Positions 34,862-47,803 are shown, counted from the stretch's first letter. The stretch: 64,000 bases of DNA from Paraburkholderia sp. DHOC27 (GCF_003429005.1 NZ_QVQV01000001.1:496001-560000); one strand, 5' to 3'. The notes: generated by a model not told the origin, from the sequence alone. Program-made: numbers and translations.

Positions 34862-37060
34862 GTGAAATTGTTGTCCCGCTTTGGCGCGGCCTTGCTGATG
34901 TTGCATGTCTCGTGGCCCTGCGCTGTGTTCGCGCAGTCGCAATTGACCTACACCACATCGTGGATCGGCAATACGTTTGGTTTCGGCGACGGCACGTGGG
35001 TGCAGCAGGACATTCAGAACATCAGCGTCGCCCCTGACGGCACCGTCTATACGAACGCGCCGTGGGACGAGAGCGGCAGTGAAATCGCGGCCTATCAAAA
35101 CGGCAACAAGCTCGCGGTAGCCGGCAATACGCACGGCTGGGGCGCGGCGGGCGGTGACGCCATCGCGGTGAACGACACCTATCTGTACGCGGCCATGTCG
35201 ATCGGCAATGAGAGCAACGCGCTCGTCGGTGCCGACTATCCGCCCGCCAACCAGACGTGGTTCGGCATCACGCGCCGTTTGCTGTCGAATATCGCCACCG
35301 GCGCGCCGTTCGCCTCCGGCATCGGCAATAGCGCGAACGTCACGAAGAACAGCTTCCTGCGCGTCGACGACGTGGTGAGCGGCGTGGATGCGGGCATTCG
35401 CGGACTCGCCGCAACGGATAGCGAAGTGTACGTCGCCGACACCTACGGCAACCGCATCGTCGTGTTCGACGCGCAAACCATGCGGCAGTTGCGTTCCTGG
35501 ACAGTGCCATCGCCGGGACGCATCGTCATCGACTCGGACGCAACACTATGGGTAATCTGCGGCGTGGGATCGACGGGCGGCATGAGCGTCACGCATTATT
35601 CCGAGCAGGGTGCCGTGCTGCCGGGCATGCTGCCGCTGCCTGCGGGCGCGATCCCCGCGGCGCTTGCCATTGCGCCGTCGGGTCAGATACTGGTCGCCGA
35701 CAACGGCCCTTCCCAGCAGATCCTGGTGTTCACCAAAAGTGCTTCCGGCGACACGCAACTCGCCAGCACACTCGGCACGCGTAACGGCATCTATCACACA
35801 GTAACGGGGACGCCCGGTAATTGGCGCTTCAATGGCATCACGGGTCTCGGCTTCGATCAAGCCGGCAATCTGTATGTGTCGCAAAACGGTGAGGGACCGC
35901 GTCCTGTCGGCTCCGCTTCGGTCGGCGAAGGGGCGGTGCTCGAAAGCTATGGTTTAACCCCGGCCTTCGCCGCGCAACAACTCAACTGGAGGCTCTACGG
36001 CCTCACGTTCGTGGATAGCGGCGACTTCGATCCGGCCTCGACCAACTATGTCTACAGCGGTTCGAAACGCTTCGCGCTCGATTACACGCAACCCACCGGG
36101 CACGAATGGTCGTACGCGGCGTTCACGTTGAACCGCTTCGCCTATCCGGACGATCCCTCGTTCCATCTGACGCGCGGCATGCGCGGCGAGCCGATGATGC
36201 GGCGCATCGACGGCAATCTGTTTTTATATGCGCTCGATCCTTACGCGCACTACCTGAGCGTGTATCGCTTCGACGCGACGCAGGGGCAGACCGCGATTCC
36301 GTCGGGCCTGCTGGCGCAGAATCCGATCCCCGGTAACTGGCCAGTGGGACAACCCTCGTACGGCGAGTGGATGTGGCGCGACAGCAATGGCGACGGCGTG
36401 GTGGATGCCGCTGAGATCACCAGCAATCCCTCCACGGGCAGCACCGTGGGCGACGGCTACTGGTGGGTCGACGCGCCCGGCAACGTCTGGCTGGCGACGC
36501 CTCTCAGCGGTATCCGTGAGATGCCGTTGCAAGGTCTCGATTCGTTTGGCAATCCGATCTATCAGTACGCCAACGCAAAGATGTTTCCCATGCCTGCGCC
36601 GTTCACGCGGCTCGGCCGCATCGTGTACGACGCGTCGAGCGACACCATGTACGTCACCGGCTTCACGAGCGCCAATCCGTGGAACACCACGCTGTGGAAA
36701 GAGGCGGGTCCGCTGCTCGCGCGTTATGACAACTGGAGTAGCCCTAATCCTACGTTGCTCTACACGATCGCGCTGCCGTGGGACCCCTCCGCCGATCCGC
36801 CACTGACCACCGTGGGTGTCGCGGTGGCGGGCAACTACATATTTGTTGCGGAGTTGTACACGCAGAAGATCGACGTCTACGACCTGCGCAGTGGCGAGGC
36901 AGTGGGCTACATGACACCAGGCGCGAGCGTCGGCAATACGAGTGGCTGGGTGGACGTGTATCTTGGCATTAGCGCCGTGGAGCGCGACAACGGCGAATAC
37001 GTGGTGCTGGTGGAGGACGACGCGCGCGCCAAGATTCTGATGTACCGCTGGACACCGTGA
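34862..37060 (+). CDS. Exported beta-propeller-like protein with EF-hand loop
   Basis: The 732-residue product starts at a GTG preceded by AAGGAG at 6 bp spacing. A signal peptide (about 1-25) ends in CAVFAQ. The rest has repeated NHL/propeller-like strands such as GIRGLAATDSEVYVADTYGN near 185 and AIAPSGQILVADNGPSQQI near 275. A canonical calcium-binding EF-hand loop, DSNGDGVVDAAE, lies near residue 515. The overall function is not recognisable; a calcium-stabilised secreted or periplasmic sugar- or cell-surface-related protein is possible. Confidence 0.7.
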   Translation: MKLLSRFGAALLMLHVSWPCAVFAQSQLTYTTSWIGNTFGFGDGTWVQQDIQNISVAPDGTVYTNAPWDESGSEIAAYQNGNKLAVAGNTHGWGAAGGDAIAVNDTYLYAAMSIGNESNALVGADYPPANQTWFGITRRLLSNIATGAPFASGIGNSANVTKNSFLRVDDVVSGVDAGIRGLAATDSEVYVADTYGNRIVVFDAQTMRQLRSWTVPSPGRIVIDSDATLWVICGVGSTGGMSVTHYSEQGAVLPGMLPLPAGAIPAALAIAPSGQILVADNGPSQQILVFTKSASGDTQLASTLGTRNGIYHTVTGTPGNWRFNGITGLGFDQAGNLYVSQNGEGPRPVGSASVGEGAVLESYGLTPAFAAQQLNWRLYGLTFVDSGDFDPASTNYVYSGSKRFALDYTQPTGHEWSYAAFTLNRFAYPDDPSFHLTRGMRGEPMMRRIDGNLFLYALDPYAHYLSVYRFDATQGQTAIPSGLLAQNPIPGNWPVGQPSYGEWMWRDSNGDGVVDAAEITSNPSTGSTVGDGYWWVDAPGNVWLATPLSGIREMPLQGLDSFGNPIYQYANAKMFPMPAPFTRLGRIVYDASSDTMYVTGFTSANPWNTTLWKEAGPLLARYDNWSSPNPTLLYTIALPWDPSADPPLTTVGVAVAGNYIFVAELYTQKIDVYDLRSGEAVGYMTPGASVGNTSGWVDVYLGISAVERDNGEYVVLVEDDARAKILMYRWTP

Positions 37061-37172
37061 AGCATCGCTGTCGCAGTGCACCGGCATGCATGGCCGAATG
37101 GATGAATGGACGACCGATCACGATGGGTATATAACAACGTCAGGCATCCATTCACAGGAGAGACGCTCCATC

Positions 37173-37430
37173 ATGACGCGTGATGTTTCGCAAAAGCAGG
37201 AAGCGGGCGAACGGCCCGATCTCGAACACCTCGACGCCGCCATCAGCCACGTCGACCATCTCGTGAGCTCGGGCGGCATTGCCTCGGGCGCAGCCAAAGG
37301 ATTGCTGTACAGCCTGATCGAGACGCTGGGCACGCTGGTGGGCGATCCGGATTTGCCGGAGCACGCTCGCTCGGGCTATGAGGGCTTACTGGAAACGGCG
37401 CGTGAGTTGCGCCTCAAGATCGAACATTGA
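37173..37430 (+). CDS. Small acidic hypothetical protein
   Basis: The 85-residue product is soluble and helical in character, with a central VSSGGIASGAAKGLLYSLIE segment. It belongs to no family I recognise. The ATG at 37173 is about 10 bp from AGGAGAG; longer in-frame starts lack a Shine-Dalgarno. It lies between the exported propeller-like gene and the convergent YcaQ-type gene. Confidence 0.6.
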   Translation: MTRDVSQKQEAGERPDLEHLDAAISHVDHLVSSGGIASGAAKGLLYSLIETLGTLVGDPDLPEHARSGYEGLLETARELRLKIEH

Positions 37431-37448
37431 GGCGATTCGTCGGGAGAT

Positions 37449-38672
37449 TTACGCCGCCGCGCTTGTCTGCGCGGCGAGTGCCTCCATCAAATCCGCGGGC
37501 CCCGAGGTAATCTGCCACTCGGGCGTGCCGTGCCAATCCGCACAACGCTGAAAGGCGCGCCGCAGATCCGTGGCGAGCCGCGCGCTGACACGCACGCCAG
37601 GCTCCAGATGCACCGCCTTCAGTTCGAAGAGGCCGCTGCTTCGATGGGCTTTCGCGTCCGCACGGCCAATCAATTTGCCCCGGTTCAGAATGGGCAACAC
37701 GAAGTAGCCGTATTTGCGTTTGGCTGCCGGCGTGTAGCACTCGATCACGTAGTCGAAGTCGAACAGCGCCGCGGCGCGCTTGCGATCCCACACCACCGGA
37801 TCGAACGGCGATAGCACGGTCGTGACCGTCGAGCTGAGCTTGCCGCTGTTGGCATCGTCGATCAACGGCGCGAATTCGCGATGCACGAAGGTGTCCTGTT
37901 TCCAGCCGTCCACCTTCACCTGCACGAGGTCACCGGCCTCGGCCAGCGCGTGCAGTTCGGCCCCATACGGCCGACGCGGCAGGCGGTAGTAGTCGGCCAC
38001 CCAGTCGGCGCGCGCCACGCCGAGCGCGCGGCAGGTCCGACGCAACAGTTCCTCGGCAACGGCTTCGGGCGGCTGCAGATCGCGTGCGTCGTCCCAGCTC
38101 GGCAGCACACGTTCGCTGACATCGTAGACCCGATGAAAATTGCGCCGCTCGGCCACCATCAATTGACCGATGGCGAACAGCACTTCGAGGTGACGCTTCT
38201 CTGGCTTCCAGTCCCACCAGCCGTTGCTCTTGCCCGCCTCGCGAGCGAAATCCGCTGAGCGCACCGGTCCATTCGCGCGCACGTGTTCGAGCAGCGTGTC
38301 GATCTCCGCACGGTATTGGTCGTGCCACTGGGCCGCGTATTTCCAGCCCATGCCGCTCGGGTCCAGCATGCGGTGACGCATCAGCCCGTAGTCTTCAATG
38401 GGCAGAAACGACGCTTCGTGGGCCCAGTATTCGAACAACGATCCTTGCGCGAGAAGTTCGTCGAGCCACTGCGGCGGGTAAGCGCCGAGGCGGCTGAACA
38501 GGACGAGATAGGGACTGCGCGCGACTACGTGGATCGTGTCGATCTGCAGTTGCGCCATGCGGCGAATTGCATCGAGCACGTCGGCTTTCGTGGGCTTGCG
38601 GCGCGGCGGCACGAGCAGACCTTGCGCGGCCAGATGAAGGGTGCGCGCAGCGGGTAGGGTGAGTGTCTTCAC
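37449..38672 (-). CDS. YcaQ/AlkZ-type winged-helix DNA glycosylase (HTH_42)
   Basis: The 407-residue product matches the HTH_42 (DUF1006) family throughout. It opens LTLPAARTLHLAAQGLL, has the QID motif in MAQLQIDTIHVVARSPYLVLFSR (about 40, the catalytic QxD region of E. coli YcaQ) and ends with LSPFDPVVWDRKRAAALFDFDYVIECY and CRKYGYF-like strands. YcaQ repairs DNA interstrand crosslinks and N7-alkyl adducts. The GTG at 38672 gives the family-typical N-terminus; the open frame continues upstream into the preceding gene. Confidence 0.85.
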   Translation of the reverse strand: MKTLTLPAARTLHLAAQGLLVPPRRKPTKADVLDAIRRMAQLQIDTIHVVARSPYLVLFSRLGAYPPQWLDELLAQGSLFEYWAHEASFLPIEDYGLMRHRMLDPSGMGWKYAAQWHDQYRAEIDTLLEHVRANGPVRSADFAREAGKSNGWWDWKPEKRHLEVLFAIGQLMVAERRNFHRVYDVSERVLPSWDDARDLQPPEAVAEELLRRTCRALGVARADWVADYYRLPRRPYGAELHALAEAGDLVQVKVDGWKQDTFVHREFAPLIDDANSGKLSSTVTTVLSPFDPVVWDRKRAAALFDFDYVIECYTPAAKRKYGYFVLPILNRGKLIGRADAKAHRSSGLFELKAVHLEPGVRVSARLATDLRRAFQRCADWHGTPEWQITSGPADLMEALAAQTSAAA

Positions 38673-38709
38673 GCTGCCAGGAAGCAGAGAGAGCGGGCTA
38701 CCACCGGTT

Positions 38710-40437
38710 TTACGCCCCCAGCGCCACGGCGTCGTCGGCAGTGACGGCCAGCATTTGATGGATCTGCGCCACCACCGCTGCACCTTCGCCCACGGCGGCC
38801 GCCACCCGCTTGGTCGAGCCGGCACGCGCATCGCCGATCGCAAATACACCGTCGACGCTGGTGCCGAGATCGCAGGTGGAATTCAGGCCCTTCGCGCCGG
38901 TCTGCACGAAGCCTTTCTGGTCCAGCTGCACGCCGCAGGTTTGCAGCCACTCGGTGTTCGGATCCGCGCCGGTGAAGAGGAACAGATGGCGCGTGTCGAA
39001 CTGGGTGGTGCCGTCAGGCAACGGCTCCTTGAGCACGACCGAGGAGAGTCCGCTGTCGTCGCCGTCCAGCCGTCCAATTTCCGAATAGGGATGGACGAAC
39101 ACATTCGGCAGCGAGCTGATGCGGTCGATCAGATAGCGCGACATGGTCGCCTCGAAACCGCTCCGGCGGATCAGCACATGCACCTTGGCCGCGTGCGTAG
39201 CCAGATACACGATGGCCTGGCCAGCCGAGTTGCCGCCGCCCACCAGCACGATCTGCTCGCGCTTGCAGAGCTTGGCTTCCACGGGCGACGCCCAGTAGTA
39301 AACGCCGCGTCCGTCAAAACGGTCGAGGCCTTCCAGCGCCGGGCGCCGGTACACCGCGCCGCTGGCAATCACCACGCTGCGCGCCTTGACGCTGCCGCCG
39401 CATTTGAGTTCGAGGCGGTGGGGCGTCTCATCGCAATGCAATGTTTTGACCTTCACCGGAATCGCGACGTGCGCGCCGAACTTCTGCGCCTGCACGAACG
39501 CACGTCCGGCCAGCGCCTGGCCGCTGATGCCGGTCGGGAAGCCGAGGTAGTTTTCGATGCGCGAACTCGCGCCCGCCTGGCCACCGGGTGCGCGGCTGTC
39601 CATCACGATGACGGAGAGCCCTTCCGAGGCCGCATACACGGCGGTGGCAAGGCCTGCGGGGCCCGCGCCGACAATCGCCACGTCGTAGACCAGCGAGGCG
39701 TCCAGTTCGGGCAGCATGCCGAGGCAGGTGGCCAGTTCGGGGTCGCTCGGATGACGCAGCACGGAGCCATCCGGGCAGATCACGAGCGGCAGGTCTTCGT
39801 GCCGCGCGCCGAACTGTTCGATCAGCGTCACGGCTTCCTCGTCGCGCTCGTTGAGCACCGCATGCGGGTGTCCATTGCGCGAGAGGAAGCCTTGCAGCGA
39901 GACCAGTCGCGGGTCGTAGCTCTTGCCCACCAGAATCGGACCGCCCGCGCCCTTTTCGATCAACGAAACGCGCCGGAGGATCAAGGCGCGCATGATGCGC
40001 TCGCCAAGCTCGGCTTCGGAGACGATCAGCGCGCGCAGGCGCACCGGCGGAATCAGAATGGCTTCGACCGGCTCCAGCGCGAGGCCGCTGACCAGGCACG
40101 GCCGCGACGACAACTGGCCGACTTCCGCGAGAAATTTTCGTGGACCCTGCTCGGATACCAGCCGCTCGCGTCCCAGCCCGTCGCGCTGAAAAATCTTCAC
40201 GCGTCCCGACAGCAGCACGAACATGCCCGGCCCGATGTGGCCGGTCTCGAACAGCAGTTCGCCCGACTGCCAACGTTGTACTTCGCCGAATTTACGCAGG
40301 CGGTCGATTTCCTCCCACGTCAGTTCGGGGAACATCTGATGCATTCGCGTGGAAAGCGAAGAAAAAGGCGCATCGGCAACGACGGGCGGCGCAGGCTGCA
40401 CGCATTGTTGCGATTCGGCTTCTTGAATCTCGATCAT
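38710..40437 (-). CDS. Cyclic-nucleotide-domain flavoprotein related to thioredoxin reductase
   Basis: The 575-residue product has an N-terminal cNMP-binding-like domain (about 30-150, with GELLFETGHIGPGMFVLLSGRV). A thioredoxin-reductase-like FAD/NAD(P)H module follows (about 255-560), with VAIVGAGPAGLATAVYAASEG, GGQAGASSRIENYLGFP and VLVGGGNSAGQA. The redox CATC of thioredoxin reductase is replaced by YYWASPVEAKLC, so disulfide reduction is unlikely and ferredoxin or quinone-type electron transfer is more probable. AGGAG lies 7 bp before the ATG. The DedA-rhodanese gene lies 50 bp upstream on the same strand. Confidence 0.82.
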   Translation of the reverse strand: MIEIQEAESQQCVQPAPPVVADAPFSSLSTRMHQMFPELTWEEIDRLRKFGEVQRWQSGELLFETGHIGPGMFVLLSGRVKIFQRDGLGRERLVSEQGPRKFLAEVGQLSSRPCLVSGLALEPVEAILIPPVRLRALIVSEAELGERIMRALILRRVSLIEKGAGGPILVGKSYDPRLVSLQGFLSRNGHPHAVLNERDEEAVTLIEQFGARHEDLPLVICPDGSVLRHPSDPELATCLGMLPELDASLVYDVAIVGAGPAGLATAVYAASEGLSVIVMDSRAPGGQAGASSRIENYLGFPTGISGQALAGRAFVQAQKFGAHVAIPVKVKTLHCDETPHRLELKCGGSVKARSVVIASGAVYRRPALEGLDRFDGRGVYYWASPVEAKLCKREQIVLVGGGNSAGQAIVYLATHAAKVHVLIRRSGFEATMSRYLIDRISSLPNVFVHPYSEIGRLDGDDSGLSSVVLKEPLPDGTTQFDTRHLFLFTGADPNTEWLQTCGVQLDQKGFVQTGAKGLNSTCDLGTSVDGVFAIGDARAGSTKRVAAAVGEGAAVVAQIHQMLAVTADDAVALGA

Positions 40438-40487
40438 CAAACCGCTCCTTCTGTCGTCTGGTTCAGCAGGGGAAGCGACCGGCCTGG

Positions 40488-41474
40488 CTACACCGCGGGA
40501 GCGACTCCGGCGTGTACTTCCGGTGCCGGCTCGTCTTCCAGCGGCTCGAGTTGCCGTCCGGCATCGCGCCATGCGTCGAGTCCACCGCGCAAGGGCAGCA
40601 CGTCGCTAAAGCCTGCTTCATTGAGTTGCTTGGCCATCCATGCCGCCGAGATCTCGTTCGGGCAGGAACAATAGATTACGAGCTTTTGGTCGGGAGGGTA
40701 CTTGGCAATGATTTCGTTCAACTGCCGCTCGTCCGCAAACTGGGTGCCGGGAATCACGAAAGGGTCGAGTTTGCGCTTCTCACGCGAGCGGATGTCGAAC
40801 AGCACCGGCGCGCGGCCCGCCGCCATCAGGTCGGCGAGTTCGTCCACTTCCATGCGCGCCGTGGCGAGTTTCTTGATGAGCTGGCGCCGGCGGATCCAGC
40901 GGTACGCCGCGTACAGCAGCAGCAACGCAACCACCACCACCATGACCATGCGGCCGAGGCGGCTCGCGCCCGCCATCAACATGTCGATCTGCTGCGCGAA
41001 GATGGCGCCGATGATCAGCCCCGTGCCGGACCAGAGTGCGGCGCCGACGCTGTCGTAGGTCAGGAAGGTGCGATAGGCGGTGCCCATTGCGCCGGCCATC
41101 GGAATGGAGACGATCGAGAGGCCCGGGACGAACTTGGCCACTGCGAGGACGCGCACGCCCCAGCGTCCAAAGAACCGCTCGGTTTTCTTCACGCAGGTGT
41201 CACGCGAGAGAGAAAGACGGCACAGTGTCTTCAGCGTATTGCCGCCGTAGATGCGGCCGGCGAGATACCACACGCTGTCGCCAATCAGCGTGGCAAAGAT
41301 GGCAAGGATCAGCACCGACGCCAGTTGCGAGCCGACGGTGGCCGGATGCGTGGCCGCCATCGCACCGAACAGGATGAGTGCGGGCATCGCAGGCACGGGC
41401 AACCCGAGCGACGCGGCCAGCACGTTGGCGAAGACGAGTGCTGGCCCGTATTGTTCCACGAGGTCATGTAGCAT
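40488..41474 (-). CDS. DedA membrane protein fused to a rhodanese domain
   Basis: The 328-residue product has a DedA/VTT domain (about residues 1-190) with membrane segments, including FVPGLSIVSIPMAGAMGT. A linker and a C-terminal rhodanese domain (about 205-310) with active-site cysteine in VIYCSCPNEISA follow. DedA proteins support membrane lipid flipping and envelope homeostasis; the rhodanese may transfer sulfane sulfur or sense redox state. It is followed 50 bp downstream by the cNMP flavoprotein, suggesting a membrane-linked redox unit. Confidence 0.88.
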   Translation of the reverse strand: MLHDLVEQYGPALVFANVLAASLGLPVPAMPALILFGAMAATHPATVGSQLASVLILAIFATLIGDSVWYLAGRIYGGNTLKTLCRLSLSRDTCVKKTERFFGRWGVRVLAVAKFVPGLSIVSIPMAGAMGTAYRTFLTYDSVGAALWSGTGLIIGAIFAQQIDMLMAGASRLGRMVMVVVVALLLLYAAYRWIRRRQLIKKLATARMEVDELADLMAAGRAPVLFDIRSREKRKLDPFVIPGTQFADERQLNEIIAKYPPDQKLVIYCSCPNEISAAWMAKQLNEAGFSDVLPLRGGLDAWRDAGRQLEPLEDEPAPEVHAGVAPAV

Positions 41475-41720
41475 CGGCTTACTTCCGCGGCCGTTTCCGG
41501 CGGGAAGCGAAGAGGTAACTAGTCGATTATGGACGCATTTTGACGACGTGCAAGCGTCCGGAAAGGCAGCAGGTAAATCGGGCAGAAGAAATGTCGGTGA
41601 GGCAGGCTTTACGCGCCGATGCAGCAGGTTGGCGCAAGCCCCGCCGGCCGGTGGAGCCGTGTTGCGAGACGACCGGCGGCGTGTGACGGCATGCGCTTGC
41701 CGCGCATGCCTGAGGTGAAG

Positions 41721-41972
41721 TCAGGTACGGTGATTGTGCTGTTCGCCAGGCAGTTCGGCACCGTGCGCGCGAATGGCCGCGATCAGTTCTGCCGGCGTGA
41801 TTTCATAGCGTACTTCGCGATGGATGCCAGGCTTGCGCTCGTCGACTTCGATCAGAAGAATACCCTTGCCGTCTTCTGTCGATTCGAGGCGCAGCGAGCG
41901 AAGTTCGCGCGCCGTTGCGTCGTCGTATTCGGTGAGCAGGGCCATAGCCCCGGAAGACCCGGTAGTGCGCAT
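41721..41972 (-). CDS. Small hypothetical protein
   Basis: The 83-residue product contains ATARELRSLRLESTEDGKGILLIEVDERKP and a C-terminal helical ELIAAIRAHG stretch. It is a short soluble protein I do not recognise. The ATG at 41972 is preceded by GAGGAC; longer in-frame starts are poorly placed. Confidence 0.6.
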   Translation of the reverse strand: MRTTGSSGAMALLTEYDDATARELRSLRLESTEDGKGILLIEVDERKPGIHREVRYEITPAELIAAIRAHGAELPGEQHNHRT

Positions 41973-42468
41973 CGAAGTTGTCCTCGTTCCGTTGTTTAGC
42001 AAACCATTGTACGGGTGGTTGGCGCGCTGCGTGTCGCGTCCTGCTGACAGCGTGACACCCCACATGCCGCTGACAGGCGCGCCACGCGGTGATATGCGCC
42101 GCGCGACCCGATCGTTTCAGGCAGTTTAACGCGACTCCCTGCGTGGACGGCTGCATTTTTCATGCCCCGCTGCGGTGCAGCCGCCGAGTCCGGTTTTGTC
42201 ATGTCCGTGACGCGCAAGCCGGTTAGGGCGCGCTGGCCTCAAGCAGTAAACGAGGCGGGTTTCGCCTTCGTTGACCGGCCTGTCGAGAAGCGGATGCGCT
42301 ACATTGACGGCATGTGTCCGGGCCGTGATCACGAGTATTTATTGCCGGCTGGCCATGGCCGTTTTGCGCATGGATGCGTGCAAATTGCCGGTCCGCCTGG
42401 CGGCAACGCGTCGTGCGCCGGTTATGTTGCGCCGGTTATATAGAAGAGGCATCGAGAGGCATCGCCAC
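41973..42468. other. Intergenic region upstream of ogt
   Basis: About 500 bp between divergent genes. The only striking feature is the 12-bp direct repeat near ogt described separately. No RNA gene, terminator or iteron is evident. Confidence 0.4.
42414..42439 (+). repeat. Direct repeat upstream of ogt
   Basis: TGCGCCGGTTAT occurs at 42414-42425 and 42428-42439, a 14-bp period, ending 29 bp before the ogt start. Its position suits an activator or repressor site for the methyltransferase gene. Confidence 0.5.
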
Positions 42469-42993
42469 ATGAACCAGTATCTATTCATTCCCAGCCCGCT
42501 CGGCGCGATTCTCTTGCGTGCCGAGGACGATGCGCTCACCGGTCTGTACTTCGACGGCCAGAAGTATTTTCCGCGAGGTGCGGTGGATACCGCCGGCGGC
42601 AAGCCGCCCCGCGTACTGGAAGAGACAGCGCAACAGATTGCCGAATACTTCGCGGGGGAACGACAGGACTTCACGGTCCGTCTGCGCATGGCGGGTTCCA
42701 CGTTCCAGCAGCAGGTGTGGAACGCGCTGATACAGATTCCCTTTGGCGAGATCGAAAGCTATGGGCGGCTTGCGCAGCGGCTCGGTCTGCCGGTGGGCAG
42801 CGCGCGCGCCGTGGGCGCCGCTAACGGGCGTAACCCGGTGGCGATCATCGTGCCGTGTCATCGGGTGATCGGTGTTGCCGGCGACCTGACCGGCTATGCG
42901 GGCGGCGTGGAGCGCAAGGCCGCGCTGCTGACGCTCGAACGGCCGGCGCGCTCGTTTCCACGGCAGCTCGACCTGCTCGACACCATTCAATAG
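42469..42993 (+). CDS. ogt: Methylated-DNA--protein-cysteine methyltransferase
   Basis: Ogt transfers O6-methyl groups from guanine to its own cysteine. The 174-residue product has an N-terminal DUF-like ribonuclease-fold domain and the catalytic domain with FQQQVWNALIQIPFGEIESYG (about 85), GAANGRNPVAIIVPCHRVIG and the acceptor cysteine in PCHRV near 128. The ATG at 42469 fits family length; an in-frame upstream ATG is unlikely. The hybrid kinase gene follows 155 bp downstream. Confidence 0.94.
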   Translation: MNQYLFIPSPLGAILLRAEDDALTGLYFDGQKYFPRGAVDTAGGKPPRVLEETAQQIAEYFAGERQDFTVRLRMAGSTFQQQVWNALIQIPFGEIESYGRLAQRLGLPVGSARAVGAANGRNPVAIIVPCHRVIGVAGDLTGYAGGVERKAALLTLERPARSFPRQLDLLDTIQ

Positions 42994-43148
42994 ATCATCA
43001 GACCAAAGCAGGGCGAGCCGCGCTACACTGCGCTTTCCAGGCGCGGGGCGCCCCGCAGACCCTGCTGCCTGCCGGCTTGAACGGAAATCACGCTAGCCAC
43101 GTGATGTGTCTGCGCGCACGACGTGAACGAAGTGAACGACGTAAGCCG

Positions 43149-46685
<3,537 letters not shown>

Positions 46686-46723
46686 CGCGTGCTGTAACGC
46701 TCGCGTCGGAGCGCGACCGCACT

Positions 46724-46999
46724 TCAACGTCCTGCGTGCGCGTGCTGCACAGGCGGTGCGACTTCGAAATGATCAATGGACTGGCCTGCGCTGATGGCGC
46801 GACGCAGCCATTCCGGCATTTCGCCCTCGCCATCCCAGCGATCGCCGTTGGCACTGCGGTATCGGTCGGCGCCTTGCGCTTTGGACGGCGTGGATGTTTT
46901 CGGCTCCGCGTCGGGCGCGAGGTCTTCCGGCTTGATGCCAAACTCTTCCATTCGATGGCGCAGATACGCCACGATCCGATCGCGTTTCATTTCATCCAT
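46724..46999 (-). CDS. H-NS-like protein with charge-reversed DNA-binding loop
   Basis: The 91-residue product matches the C-terminal H-NS domain (YR.A.GDRW near residue 47, then PEWLRRAISAG..IDHF) and has a short helical N-terminus ending GIKPEDL, like the last part of H-NS dimerisation regions. The usual minor-groove motif, written WSGRGRAP in the neighbour at 54227, reads W55-D-G-E-G-E-M-P62, with Glu replacing both Arg. It likely cannot bind DNA the normal way and may act as a modulator of other H-NS proteins. GGAG precedes the ATG at 46999. It is convergent with the hybrid kinase. Confidence 0.72.
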   Translation of the reverse strand: MDEMKRDRIVAYLRHRMEEFGIKPEDLAPDAEPKTSTPSKAQGADRYRSANGDRWDGEGEMPEWLRRAISAGQSIDHFEVAPPVQHAHAGR

Positions 47000-47803
47000 T
47001 GAGTGTCTCCATGGAATGGTTTGCCCGCGGGGCATGTGTAACGATTGATTCGACCGTAACGACAATACCGATGTAAAACAGGTGTTCTGTAAAACCCATC
47101 AAGGAATCGTTAATGCCTTTTCGGGCGCACAGCACGTCTTGCTGCGCGTCGCGCATACGACGGCGCTTCGCAGTTTGCAGGCCTGCGAAGCAGCGTTGCT
47201 ATTCGTATGGACACAGACGGGCACATAAGTTCAAACATGGCGAACTGGATCACCACACATGCGAACGGACCTGCCGTCCACGTATGGAAGCGATTTAGCC
47301 AACCGTTCGCTACTGCGTGAACAGATTGGCGAGGCCACTATTTCAATGATGGTTGCTGGAACGTGCGATGAGACCCGACCTTACTCGCGCAGGGGAGGCA
47401 GTCGTGCAGAGCGTAAGCGAAAGGACTCATCTGGAAGGGACAGCCGTTCATGACGGATGACCCGGGCAAGCGAATGTGCGCAGCGAGAAGCACGGAATGG
47501 CTCCGCGTTTCCTATAGCTATGCGTGCAGATTAACACGTGCTGCGGGACGTGTCGCAACTTGTTGAAGAAAAGTGCGGCATGCCGCGCTGAGCTGAGCGG
47601 GCGCCTCGCATTTCGCTGAAAACAGCGTCACCCAGTGGCTGTCATTTGCTTATAGTAGAAGAGCAGTCATACGGGCCACTCAGGATCACTCAAGCGTCAC
47701 CCAAGGGTCGCGTGGGCTCACGCGGGGCTCATTCAGGAGTCAAGCCTGGGAGCGGACGAATCTGCTCTCTTTTGACGCGTCAATCTGACGGGGGAACGGT
47801 GCG
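47000..47803. other. Long intergenic region
   Basis: About 800 bp with no supported gene. A 12-bp perfect palindrome GCGGCATGCCGC lies at 47575-47586. Divergent promoters for the H-NS-like gene and the 47804 gene must lie within. Open frames here lack ribosome binding sites and look like chance. Confidence 0.45.

Noticed and set aside
38641-40674. 677-residue plus-strand open frame
   Set aside because: It is antisense to the clearly coding cNMP flavoprotein and has shadow-type composition.
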